A DNA stretch of 64,000 bases from Zeugodacus cucurbitae. Taxonomy: Eukaryota; Arthropoda; Insecta; Diptera; Tephritidae. Below, in pieces: positions 12,722 through 24,356 of the stretch (positions are counted from its first letter, which is position 1; each line of letters opens with the position of its first letter). The notes under the pieces were generated by a model. That model worked only from the letters and a program-made list of their open reading frames with translations. It ran no database searches and was not told the DNA's origin. Position numbers and translations under genes: made by a program. The DNA is taken from NCBI RefSeq assembly GCF_028554725.1, contig NC_071668.1:71956719-72020718 (forward strand). Reading direction: 5' to 3'.

Positions 12722-13027
12722 TCAATTATCATTTCTGGGTTCTGACGGATTGATATCTATAATATTTACAATTGGATTATGATAACTAAAATACTGAATG
12801 AATTGTCTTACATCTATTTTATCTATATTTCTCGCGAATACCGCATCAATAGTCGTACCTCCTTTTGTCGTAGGATCATTTCTTCCATTGATCATTTCTA
12901 ATGAAAATTTCTCTCTGAGGAATGCCAGTAATGATTCAGCTTCTGGCAATGAGAAATTTACATTGAAATCTCCGGCAAGGAGTACCGGTTGTTCGCTATA
13001 CGAACCTGCAGTTGACAACGGTTTGAA
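12722..13027 (-). pseudogene. Endonuclease/exonuclease/phosphatase (EEP) fold fragment, probably transposon-derived
   Basis: Minus strand, about 100 codons opened by an upstream stop (TGA at 13030-13028) and without a convincing ATG. It shows PVLLAGDFNVNF (the GDFN metal-binding motif of APE-like nucleases), then LLAFLREKFSLEMIN, TTKGGTTIDAVFARNID and FSYHNPIVNIIDIN. The SYH(K/N)P block corresponds to the C-terminal catalytic His region of EEP nucleases. I associate this arrangement with endonucleases attached to Helentron-type rolling-circle transposons or similar selfish elements, but cannot exclude a non-LTR retrotransposon endonuclease. Only the C-terminal part remains. The window also contains three Helentron-like non-autonomous elements, which makes a Helentron origin attractive but unproven. 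Confidence 0.65.
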
Positions 13028-13030
13028 TCA

Positions 13031-16000
13031 TTTGAATCACTATTCACTGTGTACTAATGCCTCAAATAGTACGTCAATATTATATAGAACACGAATTAGT
13101 TAGTAAATAAACACTGTCTACAGAAAAGATTCTGTGAAGTCTTAACTTTTCAACGGCTAACGCAGAGTATTCCAACCAAAAGTCATACAAAATAGTTGAG
13201 AATTCGCAGAAATGAAACAGAAACGAAAGAAAAACAAATAATGAACAAGCATACAAACATACATATGCGTACACTTGTGAATATGTCACCAACCAAAAAT
13301 TTAAACATTGTTCTTCAAAAACAAGAATTGCTCAAATAGCACAAGCAAGGCAAGTGCTTTAAGTTCTCTGCTTTACTCTCATTCACTCTCTCTCTCAAAT
13401 ATTGAAATATCTCAATATCCCAATAATTAAAGCAAAACGAGAACTTTTGACATTTTCAATATCAAACAGCATTAATTCGATGGGGAGAGTCTACCTCTAA
13501 GGTCCAGTCCAGTCAAGAAGCTGTTGAATAGTTTATGATTCTGTCAAAGGTAGAAGACTTTCGTTTCCGTAAAATTGTTTGTCAAATAAATCACCTTCAC
13601 AAAACAAGTTAGAATTGATTATCAAATTTCTCACACCTTTAGACCTCAGAAATACAGGGAGTGGAAACTGAAAAAATTGTTGAAAATTACAATCAAATCG
13701 ACTAATTTAGGGCCGTGTTGAGCTCGTGGCTTTCCTAGTAGATGTCAATTATTTCCTAGCAGAACCCAATACCTATCTATTATTATATAAGTATAGGTAT
13801 ACTGAAGATTGATGTTTAAGTCAATTGGTTTTCAAGAAGAATTAAAACGCATATACATAATTTACGGTGATGGCCAAGACTTTTGCTTTATTATAAATAT
13901 AGACTTACAAGTATGTTTTAAAAATTATTTCGGGCAAGGGACCACCTCAGCTGGCTAGAATAAAATCCATTCGAGAAGCCCAATTTTAGATCATGCAGCA
14001 ATTTGGTATTTTGTCAGCAATAAGCGTTGTTCCGGAGTAATTCTGTTATGAAATAGCAACCCAAAATGAGTATAAATCAAGTAATAGCTGACAAAAAGAC
14101 CAAGTCCGAAATATGTATTGTCTCATTATCTTAAGAAAGCACTATTTACTTACCAACATAAAATATTCTTAGATTTCAGTTTGTTGAACAGCATCTCTCC
14201 ATACACTTTTTCTCCAATCTTGTCCTAGAATCACTGGTTCCACAAATCACCGATAGGAATATTCTTTCAAATACAAAAGAATATCTTTCCGTTTCACATT
14301 ATTCAAAACGAATATCTCACTTCTTATTTTCTCAATACTCGGTGGAATACAGGAATACATTATTTGAAGACTACTATATACATAGGATAGGAATACAAAA
14401 GGGTTTCTGACTTTCGAGATAACATCTGAGATTAACTTAATGCAGTACGATCACCGCACAATCAATAGCATATTTTTACCAGACCAGTATCCAGGGCTCA
14501 GCGGAATCGTTGGGAACTGACTTGCATGTAAAGACACTCTGGCCACAATCTCATCAAATCGTGATCAATGAGCCTCGAATGAACTCAGATGTACGATCAG
14601 TGCACGTACGAGATCCTTCTAACCTGGTTCTTACTAGAAACTGTCCAATGGCTTTAAATGCCGTAAACATCCGGTCGGATGCAAATCGTTCGCACGGAGG
14701 TGAGGTTGAAATCCTATATACTTTCTCTTTCACTATCCAGCTTTTAGTAGACTGAGGCTAAAACATCTCGGAAGGACGTACTTTGACAAGCCTGATGAAA
14801 GACCCGAATATATATTAGTCGACTCTATAAATTTGTGAAACCTCAAAGCGATTTGTCTTGAGGGTTAATGGCAACCATTACTATGAGTTTGGAACTTAAG
14901 GTCTGGCGTAAAACTGCGATAAGCATTAAAAAAACAATAATAAAAGAATTTGCGGTGGACGTCTGTGTAATTAGCATGGACATGAGGTTTTAACCAGCTA
15001 TTGTAAGAATATTTCATTCAAATAATATAACATAAGACAAAAGAAAACTATTTTTGAATCGACATGTAGAACATGTACACAATTTCATTTGCATGCGATC
15101 ATTCTTCTACATTAAAGCCAATTTTTTTCCACTACCAAAATATGAAGTTAATATTAATGCTGTTATTTCAAGTTATCACACAAAATATTTTAAATTTCTA
15201 CTATAGAAATTGTATGCAATAAATCCTCTCTATACAATAATTTGTCTGAACATCACCAAATAAAAACCAAATTTTCCACCAACAAAAGAGTCTGTGTGGG
15301 AATGTGTCCCCACATAAATACATTTTTAATTTCATATTTTCATTTATATGCCACACACTTCATATTATGTGCTAACATATTTTTGAAAAGCTCTTCGAAA
15401 GCTGTAAATGCATTAAACAATTTCTGTCGGTCTAACTTTTATGTGCTGAAAATTACCAATTGAATTAGGAGAGATTTTTTCAAGTAGCAAAATTTGTTTG
15501 AAAACAAAAAAATATATTTTTTATGTGAACCAAATATGAATTTCTATATTTTTATGGATTTTTAGAGCACTTGCAACAGAAAAGCGAATTTTTCGACGAA
15601 TTTTAATTTAGTTTGCTGTTATTCTGGCAGTGCAGTGTGCTTGAAAGTGCGCGTCTGTGCGAAATATTAAATACATATAGACTCGTAAATATTTTTGCAA
15701 GCTGTTGTGAGTGCTTAAAATGCAGTTATACAGATTTTTCATATACTCGTGTGAGTGCAAAAACAAAATGTATACAATATTTTAATAGAGCGCAACGCTC
15801 GCAGCAATTAAGCGGGATTTGCTTGTAAACTATGGAAATAAAAATAAAGAAAAGAAAAAATATTAAATTCAAAATAAAAAAATAACAACAAATTGTAAAT
15901 AACATTCAAAATGTAATAAAAATAAAAATAAAATAAAAACTTGAAAAGCATGGCTAAAAGCAATCTGCATCAAAACACATGCACCAAATTGCTCTGCCAC

Positions 16001-17109
16001 CCGCTGAAAATAATCAAAAAAGCCGAATTTTGAAACAAAGAATTGTCTAAACTAAACTCAGCTAACAACAGCTGCGGCAAATAACGGCACAGAAGCGGAG
16101 CATACAAAAATTGGCGAAAAACAATTAACGCGGCTATGCTTGTGCAGAGAGTACATACAAGTAAACGTATACAATAACGCCAACATTTGAGAGTGTTGGT
16201 GTGGTGTGAGTATGTGGAAAATACTTTTTTTGTTAGAAAATAACAACAACATATTAATACAAGGAAAATGGGGAAATTGAAAATTGCGCAGCGAGTGGAG
16301 AAGGCAGTCGTTCATTGATTGCGCGAGAGTGTGAATTAAAATGAAGTGGGGGAGAGTCATAGCATAACAGTGCACATAAATTTTGAAGCTGTTAGGGATA
16401 TATAGTCAAATGTATGTATGGATAGATACTCAAACTGATATATGTATGTAAGGCACATTCTGATGTAAGCACACATAAATTTTGCAGAATTAGTAGATAC
16501 ATGCGCGAGCATAAATTCAGATAGAATTAGTATAAAAATAACGACGAGGAAAGTCAACATTTTCGTTCAAATCAAGAAAGCTTAATAACACTATTATTTA
16601 TACAATACGAATACTCTAACTATATAAAATCTATATTTTATGACGTCACTTTAGCGTACATATATAATAAAAAGAGCAACGTACATGTTCTTCGAATGAC
16701 ACTCGGTTCCACAGTCAGATTGCCTACACGGGAGCATCATCTTCATAAGTTCTCCGAAGCTTTTTTAAGGCTCATCGAAATGTGTGAGTTTATCTTTCTT
16801 TGCAATACAGAAATATGGATTGAAATATGATGGGAATTTATCGAAAAATCTAACCAAATTGTATCCCAATTGGTTGAACCCCTCAGGAATACTAAATTTC
16901 GAACAATGAGCAGTCCAAGTTCCATAAATACAGAAAAATATATTTATTAATATTAATACAGCATGTTGTGGATGCCTTCTAAACCAAACAGTACAAGAGC
17001 AACAGATAAACTATACCAAACCATTATGTGGGGTTCTCTGATGGTTTTATACTATTGCTTTTTTGCTCTTTATTCAATGCTTTATAAAAAAGTGTTACAG
17101 TAATCGGAT
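13031..17109. other. Non-coding; nothing recognised
   Basis: Long AT-rich stretch with no convincing exon. Open frames at 14510-14755, 15613-15828 and 16058-16375 lack known motifs. Near 13930-14060 the sequence looks repeat-like (GGCAAGGGACCACCTCAGCT) but I could not assign it. Confidence 0.5.
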
Positions 17110-18123
17110 TTAGTTCATATATGCCCCGTTTCGCTCGAATTTATAATCTGTTTCTATCTAGACGGCTACTTCATAATACTCCCTTCGTAGAAGCCCCCCT
17201 CCTTATTTGCGAAAAACTCGGACAGTCACTTTCCACAAGCCTCTATTGAGTTTAACTTTACACCACCAGGCGTTCGCCATGGACAGGAACAGGTGGTAAT
17301 CACTTGGCGCTATGTCCGGGCTATATGGTGGATGCGATAAAAACTCCCAACGAAGTGTGTAGTCTGGCGTTGTCTTGCCTGAACACAAGACCCTTCCTGT
17401 TGGCCATTCTGGACACTTCTGGTCGATTGCCTGTCCAGATCTCAAGCGGTCCAGTTGTTCGCAGTAGATGTTAAAAATAATCAACAGGCCATATGGGAGC
17501 AGCTCCTAAAGCATGATTTCCTTCCAATCCCACCAAACACACAGCAACACCTTCCTCGGCCGTCAATCCCGGCTTGGTCACTGTTTGGGACGCTTCACCT
17601 GCCTTCGACCGCGACCGTTTTCGCTTGATATTGCCGTATGTTATTCATTTTTCGTCGCCAGTCACCATCCGCTTTAAAAATGGGTTGAGTTCGTTCTGTT
17701 TCAGAAGCATATCGCAGGCGTTGAAGAATGTTTGCGGTCCAGAATGTTTTTTTGCATCAAATCATGCGGCACCCAAACATTAAGCTTTTTTGTGTATCCA
17801 GCCATGATTTGGTGACTAACTCCAATCCCCTGGGCGATGTCAGGAGATGCCACATGCCGGTCTAACTCGATGTTTTCCATGATTTGATCGGTGTTCGTCG
17901 TCACAGGTTTTCCACCGGTTGGCTTATCCATGGTGTCGTTTTCACCCGCTCTAAGTCGTCGTAACCATTCCTCGCCAGTCCTCGAAGTGATAGAGTACCA
18001 TCCCCCAAAACACCATCAATCTCTCGGAACGTTTCTCTATCGGAAGTGAAGTCCAAGTTTACACGTCGTTTTGTAGGTTATATCAAGACCAAAATTCAAA
18101 AGCGGAGATATTTGTCAACCTAA
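17110..18123 (-). pseudogene. Decayed mariner transposon and transposase
   Basis: Minus strand. The 5' terminal repeat begins at 18123 (TTAGGTTGACAAATATCTCC) next to a TA dinucleotide (18124-18125), the mariner target site. The transposase decays through several frames: QIMENIELDRHVASPDIAQ (HTH region), a WVPHDLMQKN block, KRMVTGDEK with the following conserved Trp codon changed to TGA, QDNARLHTS, then HPPYSPDIAPSDYHLFLSMA, and a C-terminus ending ERNGAYMN at a TAA (17112-17110). The three catalytic aspartate codons (GDEK, QDNA, APSDYHLF) all survive, but frameshifts and stops make the protein dead. No matching 3' terminal repeat was found below 17110, so the element appears truncated or decayed at that end. 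Confidence 0.9.
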
Positions 18124-18125
18124 TA

Positions 18126-20633
18126 TAAAAACTTTGGGGTCTTTCTCTTTTTGTATTCTAGACTCTATAAAAATAGAACTTCTGTGTACCCCTGACTACT
18201 TTGTTGAAAATTTTTGTAATTTCAACAAAAAAAGAACTAAGAGGAACCAGAAAATTAACGGCATTCGACAAATTCACTGTCAACTTCCACTTCAGTTATG
18301 TGCTTCGATAACGGAGCGTACTCCTCCTGCGCTCACAAATCTTTACACCACCATCAAGCTTACGAATAACTCAGGCGTATTTGATTTACAAGTGCGACGC
18401 GACAGACTCGCCTCGCTGCAATGCATTAGCAAAGAGCTAGCTAAACATGCACAAACACACAACCACATGCGCATAAATAAAGCTGACTATGTGTATAGGC
18501 CTAACTGTCGCCGCTAAAAGCAAAGTTAACGCAACAAATCCCAGACATATGGCTGGAGTCAGCTTTAAGCGCATGCACCCCCAATGTAGCAATGTAATGT
18601 AACAACAACAAAAGTGAAATAACTACAACAAAAATGAAGCAACAACAATAAAAATGAAGCAACAACAACAAGAGTGAAGCAACAACAAGCCTAAAAATCA
18701 ACCACCTCGTCCACCAGCCACCACAATCAGCGCCTAAACGCGGCGATTGTCTGTCTATTCATGCATATGTGTTGCCAGGCAAATATTTTATTTGTGGGCA
18801 TGTGTGTGTTGTTGTAACTCATGACAGTGCTTGAGTGAGTGCGAATATGCATGTGTTTGTTGCTGTCACTGTGTGTGCATTTGCCGCAAAATTTATTGAG
18901 TTGAATTGTTTTAAGGGATTTAACTGTGCTTGTACAGTTGATGCCGCAGTCAACACACAAGCGCACTCCAACCACTTCGAAGCATAGCAAACTAGCATAT
19001 ACCGCAGTGATTGTTGTTGTTGTTTGTGTTGCGCAAATTGCGTTACTGCCTTAGATATCAACCAACAACACATCGTTGTTGCTGCTTTAATTGTCGATTG
19101 CGATTTGTGCCACACACGAGTGTATGTGTGTTTGTGTTTTGGTGCTTTCATGCAACGCCAATCGTTTTCTGCTCGCCTGCATGTAAGCTGTCAAATTAAG
19201 AGCCATTCAAATGTTTGTCTAACCTCGTGAAGCGCGTAACACCCAACACACAGCAATAACAACTTCAAGCAGTAGTGACCTACCTATACAGTCACCGCCA
19301 TCGCCGCTCAGCAATTACAGCAAACAAGCACAAACACTCGAAATGCCACAAAATATTTTATTTTCTCCTCTTTTTTTTTGGAAATTTTAGAGTCCAACTT
19401 ATGTTTGTATGTCCTGTGTGTGTGTGAGTCCATTTATTGGCGCCTCAAACAGTTCGTGCCGCCAAATATGCGTTCGACACTTTTGAGCCATTTAACGCGC
19501 GTTTTTGGTGCGCTAAGCGTTCATTTGCAACTTTTCAAATAAACATAAACAGACAGACAAGTATTCCCACACAAATATCTATATAGCAAACATCCGCGCG
19601 TGAAATTGCTTTGAAGCGACCAAGCAAAACTCTCTGAAAAACACAAACAAAACATGAATACGCGTAAAAACACGAGTAAAAGCAAATACTAGCACTTGGG
19701 GCTGCTCTAAATAAATCGCACTAAATTCCAGTAAACATACATACAGACATTTATAATTGAGTATATATTTATGTAATTAAATTTGGCGCTCAAAAGTTTT
19801 AGTGTGTTAATTTGCTTAGTGGCGGCTCAAACAATTTGAATTTTTTTTTTTTTTCAATTTATCAACCAAATACAGTTTGAAACTCAAAATGAAGTCCGCT
19901 TAGACACATAGCAACAACATATATATACAATAATACCTTAGAAATATCTTAATGAAGTCATAATTGCATCGAATTCTTGCAACTAATTGTCCAATCAATA
20001 AAAACAACATAATTTTGAATTAAAAAATTGTAAACATCAAAATTCTGCACGAAAAAATTAAATTTTATTTCAACATAACCTTTTTCCTGCGCACACAATA
20101 TCAATTTCAGCAATTTCCTCCTTTAATTGAATCAATTTAACCTTTACTTTAGAGCAAAAAACATATGCAACACAAAAACAAACACAAACAACTTTTTATG
20201 CTTGATAATTGTTCACACGACTTTCATTAATTTTGTGGTTTTTCACTTTTCGCATAGTTTGTTTTGTGCACACACATATTGGACGCAATGAAATTTGGTG
20301 ATATTTTCATTAGTTTACATTTTTGCCGGTTTGCTGAGCTTTTAACCAATTAGTGGAAGCCAAAGGGAGTTTTTCGTGAAATTCGTTAGAATGAAATTTC
20401 TTGACGTGGAAATGATTTTAAATTGAATTGAACAAGTAAATGAAAGCGTGAAACTTCAATTTAAATAAGCAACAAACAATTGCATTTTTGAAAAAGTTAA
20501 AATTAGTTTTTCTGAAGTAGTGTACACTATTTATGGCGAATTATAAACCCTTTCATTTTTAAAGGTTTGTTCTGAAAGCAATTACTATGATTTATTGCAA
20601 ACAAATTAAAACAATATGATCTTATTCCTTTTA
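18126..20633. other. Non-coding; contains a short minisatellite
   Basis: AT-rich with CA/TG and CAA-rich patches. Overlapping open frames at 18134-18517 and 18727-19230 look random. The minisatellite at 18600-18692 is listed separately. Confidence 0.5.
18600..18692 (+). repeat. Short CAA-rich minisatellite
   Basis: About three to four degenerate units of 24-27 bases built on GAAGCAACAACAA followed by AAAATGAAG or AGAGTGAAG. Confidence 0.75.
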
Positions 20634-22133
20634 TTAGGTCTACAACTTTGCTTCCGCCGTTTTTTATACTCTCGCAACAAAGTTGCTAAAGAGAGTATTA
20701 TAGTTTTGTTCACATAACGGTTGTTTGTAATACCCAAAACTAAACGAGTTAGATATAGGGTTATATATACCAATGTGATCAGGGTGAACAGTGGAGTTCA
20801 AATCCGAATGTCTGTCTGTCCGTCCGTCCGTCCGTCTGTGCAAGCTGTAACTTGAGTAAAAATTAAGATATCTTGATGAAACTTGGCACACTTATTTCTT
20901 GGCTTTCGAAAATGAGCAAAATCGGACCACTGCCACGCCCACAAAATGGCGAAAACCGAAAACACATAAAGTGTCATAACTAAGCCATAAATAAAGCTAT
21001 GGAAATAAAATTTTGTATGAAGGATCGCACTATGAAGGGGCATATTTGGATGTAATTTTTTTGAGGAAGTGGGCCTGGCCCCGCCCTCTGCTAAGTTTTT
21101 TGTACATATCTCGCAAACCAATAGAGCTATATAAACCAAACTTTCTGCAGTCGTTTTTTTAGCCATTTCCTTATACAGTCCAAAAATGACAGTAATCGGA
21201 TAATAACCACGCCCCCCTCCAATACAAAAGTTAGGTTGAAAATTACTATAAGTGGGTTAACTCACTAACCAAAAACGTCAGAAATACTAAATTTCACATA
21301 AGAAATGGCAGATAAAAGCTGCACTCAGATTTTTTTACAAAATGTAAAATGGGCGTGGCGTCGCCCACTTATGGGTCAAAAACCATATCTCAGGAACTAC
21401 TCGACCGATTTCAATGAAACTTGGTTTGTAGTAGTTTCCCAATGATATGTTGTGAAAATAGGCCAAATCGCTTCACAACCACGCCTACATCCTGTATATC
21501 AGAACTTTGAAGACGATCTGAATCGTTTACTTTACAATGTATAAAGTAAGCACTAGTGAAGATATCGGTGCAGAACTTTGCACAAATACTATGCTTATAG
21601 TGTGAGAGCCCCATTCTAAAAAGCGCCGAAATCGGACCATAGGTTTTTAAGGCCCCATATATCGAACACGAGGACCTCGGTGCTTCTAACCTAATATTAT
21701 GGTTTAGAACTTTCAGTGGGCTTTATACAATATATATGACGAATATGTGGGTCAAACTGTGTATTATATAATATAAATAAAGTTAAATAAATAAATTGCG
21801 AGAGTATAAAACGTTCGGTTCCATCCGAACTTAGCCCTTCCTTACTTGTTGTATATTTAAGTTTTTTTTTTTGTATAAAAACGGTAACAAATGTCGATGA
21901 GCCTCAGCCGCACTTTTCTTGGAATTAAAAAAGAAAAGCAAAATTTCCCGCAAATGTCGAGAATTCGGTTCAAAAGGTGACATTTTCAGTTGAGAATAAG
22001 TTTGGGATGCAAACAGATCTCTACAAATATTTTGTTGGGTTAATGTTGACACAAATGTCCAAGAAAGAAAGAAAAATCGATTTAATCGACCAGTGCTGAC
22101 CCTAGAGACGGGGAAGCAAAGTTGTAGACATAT
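20634..22133 (-). mobile_element. Mariner deletion derivative M1, interrupted by a DINE-1-like element
   Basis: Left end TTAGGTCTACAACTTTGCTT (20634) and right end GGAAGCAAAGTTGTAGACAT (22111-22130) are inverted repeats shared with the elements at 26999-27321 and 36007-36304. The sequence between 20665 and 21850 is a separate inserted element. On the minus strand an ATG at 21983-21981 opens MSPFEPNSRHLREILLFF, then KKSAAEAHRHLL, the N-terminus of a mariner transposase. The reading is lost after about 35 codons. The derivative therefore keeps both ends plus the start of the transposase, and lacks the DDE core. It has no coding capacity of its own. Confidence 0.88.
20665..21850 (+). mobile_element. 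DINE-1/INE-1-like (Helentron-associated) element, copy A
   Basis: Begins TATACTCTCGCAACAAAG and ends CTTACTTGTT. Diagnostic parts are an inverted ACTCTCGCAA / TTGCGAGAGT pair near the two ends, a short tetranucleotide array at about 20810-20839 (TCTG2-TCCG4-TCTG), a GATCAGGGTGA block, repeated CCACGCCCAC motifs in the core, and a 3' hairpin GTTCGG...CCGAAC (21813-21830) about 20 bases from the end. This is the order described for Drosophila DINE-1/INE-1 elements, non-autonomous Helentrons. It sits in a T-run of mariner derivative M1, consistent with insertion between two Ts without target duplication. It has no functional ORF. Confidence 0.85.
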
Positions 22134-22239
22134 ACAATGTAGAGACAATTAGTTGTCAATTAGCTGAGACAATTAAAATGTAAATGTACTCAATTTAGTT
22201 CAGACAATTAACATTTGAAAGTTATTCTAACCTAAAGTA

Positions 22240-22690
22240 TACAAATTTCCTGGAAACATAATGAAGTATTGACTTTAATTTGATTTAATACTTAAACTTA
22301 TTTGAATTACTAGTCTCTTTCTAAATTTATTTATTTTTACATAACTGAATATTATAATATTTGTTCAATTAGATAATTGCTCCATTATATAGTAAATTGA
22401 GACTTAATTAAGAAGTAAATTGAATGATCAATTAAGCCTCAATTGCCAAAAAACTATTAAGAATTTCCCTCTTAACATAATGAAGTATTAACTGCAATTT
22501 GATATAATAAATAATATTTTAATAAATTGTAATGTTCACAGAATCGGCACGCTGGACCTTCCATAATTTTTTTTTTTTTAATTTATTCTCTATTAAATAT
22601 TAAGTAATTATACAATTAGTTAATTGTTCAATTATATTGTAAATTGAGAGTCAATTAAGAGATAAAACAATTGCTTAATTGATGGAATTG
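22240..22690. repeat. AT-rich tandem duplication, ~218-bp unit
   Basis: AACATAATGAAGTATTGACT at 22255 recurs as AACATAATGAAGTATTAACT at 22473. Both are followed by a TTAATTTGAT-type block, then an AATTAG...ATTGTAAATTGAGA-type block and AATTAAG. There are two diverged direct copies and no coding content. Confidence 0.6.
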
Positions 22691-24103
22691 TTGTAAATCT
22701 AAATTTTCACTTTTATCATGTATTTCTAAAAGACCTCCCTACTGGAAAAAAAATCTATTGAAAGAAGATTGGAAATCACTTCGATTTAGTCAGCTAAGGT
22801 TATACAGAATAAAAGAGAATGCAATCTTTATAAAAATTCGGAACTTGGAAGCACCTTCTTTCTCTTTTTAACAAACCATGATTTTAACATACAAAAAATT
22901 CTCAATACCGGGATTCTGTTTTCAAGATCCTGAAATATATTATTTGCCTTTATAAAAATTGCTAACAATGTGTCTAAACTCTGACTACATTTATACTTTC
23001 CTCTATGCGCTAACTAACTTAACCTTAGTCATAAATCAAATTTGTAACAAAATGTCAAAAAGTTTCTATCTCATATTTGATTTCCACATTTCCGGCATTT
23101 TATCAATCAAATTTATTAAAAAAAACATATGTCTATTTCCCCAAAGGTATACCTCTCTAACACCACATACCCATACATAATTCATGCATACCTATAACCA
23201 AGCCAACAGATCGCCTCTAACCTCATTTGTGACACGGGCAACATTTAACGGTGTGAATCATAAATATTCGACGAATATTTTAACGAAATTAACATTTTGA
23301 CATTATCGACTAGGTGAGGTGAGTGCGGACACCAACGCCAATGGCGACAGTATGCCAGCTAACGCAATTGCCGAATATTTGCCAACAAAAACTGCAGTGG
23401 CTGTGGTCATAACCCACAACAACCAACTACAACAATAAAAATGTCATCATAACCTATACTATGCAAAATGCTGACCTGGGCAGCCAGCCAGTGCAGCTTC
23501 GATGCTGATGAAGGTGACCTAGTCTCGCGTTGTACCGTTGGATTTGTGGTTTCAAACTGATTTTATTAACATGCTTCGTGAAAAAAATTTATATTTTCGG
23601 TCACAATTCTAGCCAAATGAACTCGTTAGCTGTTGGGTGCATGGTGAAAGCTGCGCTTACACAGTAGGAAATTGCTTTGGATTCGTGTGACCGCAAACAA
23701 AATTCCGAAAATACCAACAACTGGTGGTGATTAAGTGCAGCGTCAACGGTTTACCTGTCTACAGATATATAAAAACATAACGGTAGTTTAACGGTATACT
23801 ATATTAGTTTACGTTCTCTCAGTTTTATACCTAACCAGCAGGAATTCCATTTTTTCATCCATCATTTATAGCTGAATAAAGTGCTAAATACAAAAAAATC
23901 TATAAATCTGGTGTGAAGTTGCTGTTATACGTAGAAGAAGAATTTCGACGAGCCGATATGAGAAAATAATATAATCCCATTCGGTGTTTACGGTCATTTT
24001 GGCTTCCAGCGGTTACGATTCTCTTAAGCTGAATAAAATTTCCTTTGGTGAGGCAAGCTATAATTTTTTTTATTTAATTTTTTTTTTTTGAAAAATGTAT
24101 TAA
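22691..24103. other. Non-coding; nothing recognised
   Basis: AT-rich sequence. The patch at 23280-23530 is more balanced in composition but shows no sustained frame or splice structure I can defend. Confidence 0.5.
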
Positions 24104-24356
24104 AAAGCCTCAGTCCCGAAATTTCGTGATCCCGTAATGTACTATTGGGCATTACTTCAAACAAATTTAATATTATTATTGTTAAAATTGTAAAAAAATT
24201 AAAAAAATATCAGTCCCGAAATTTCGGGATTGCGTTTTCGGGATCCCGAAATTTACTTTTTTGAGATAAATTGATAAAATAAAAATTTAAAAAAATATTT
24301 GAGCAAAAGTACATTTCGGAATCCCGAAACCAAAATCCTGAAAATTCGGGACGCAT
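24104..24356. repeat. Palindromic CCCGAAATTTCGGG-rich repeat
   Basis: Variants of GTCCCGAAATTTCGGGAT occur at 24114, 24213, 24231-24252 and 24313-24350 in both orientations. The left end (CAGTCCCGAAATTTCG) and the right end (ATTCGGGACGC) are roughly inverted, so this may be a small TIR or foldback element of about 250 bp. Class unknown. Confidence 0.55.

Noticed and set aside
13930..14060. Repeat-like block GGCAAGGGACCACCTCAGCT
   Set aside because: It felt familiar as insect repetitive DNA, but I found no second copy, frame or terminal structure in the window to support a call.
18134..18517. 127-codon plus-strand frame
   Set aside because: Opens without a convincing ATG context, shows no known motif, and begins right at the end of the decayed mariner.
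20796..20806. GAGTTCAAATCC, resembling a tRNA T-arm
   Set aside because: It is part of the DINE-1-like repeat (also at the same place in copy B). No cloverleaf or A-box partner, and no other tRNA-like structure was noticed in the window.
20810..20839. Short regular repeats that could suggest a CRISPR array
   Set aside because: It is a TCTG/TCCG tetranucleotide microsatellite inside a eukaryotic transposon, with no spacers.
20798..21166. 122-codon minus-strand frame similar to one at 28960-29328
   Set aside because: The similarity comes from both lying in DINE-1-like copies A and B. The inverted copy C has no equivalent intact frame, and the family is non-autonomous.
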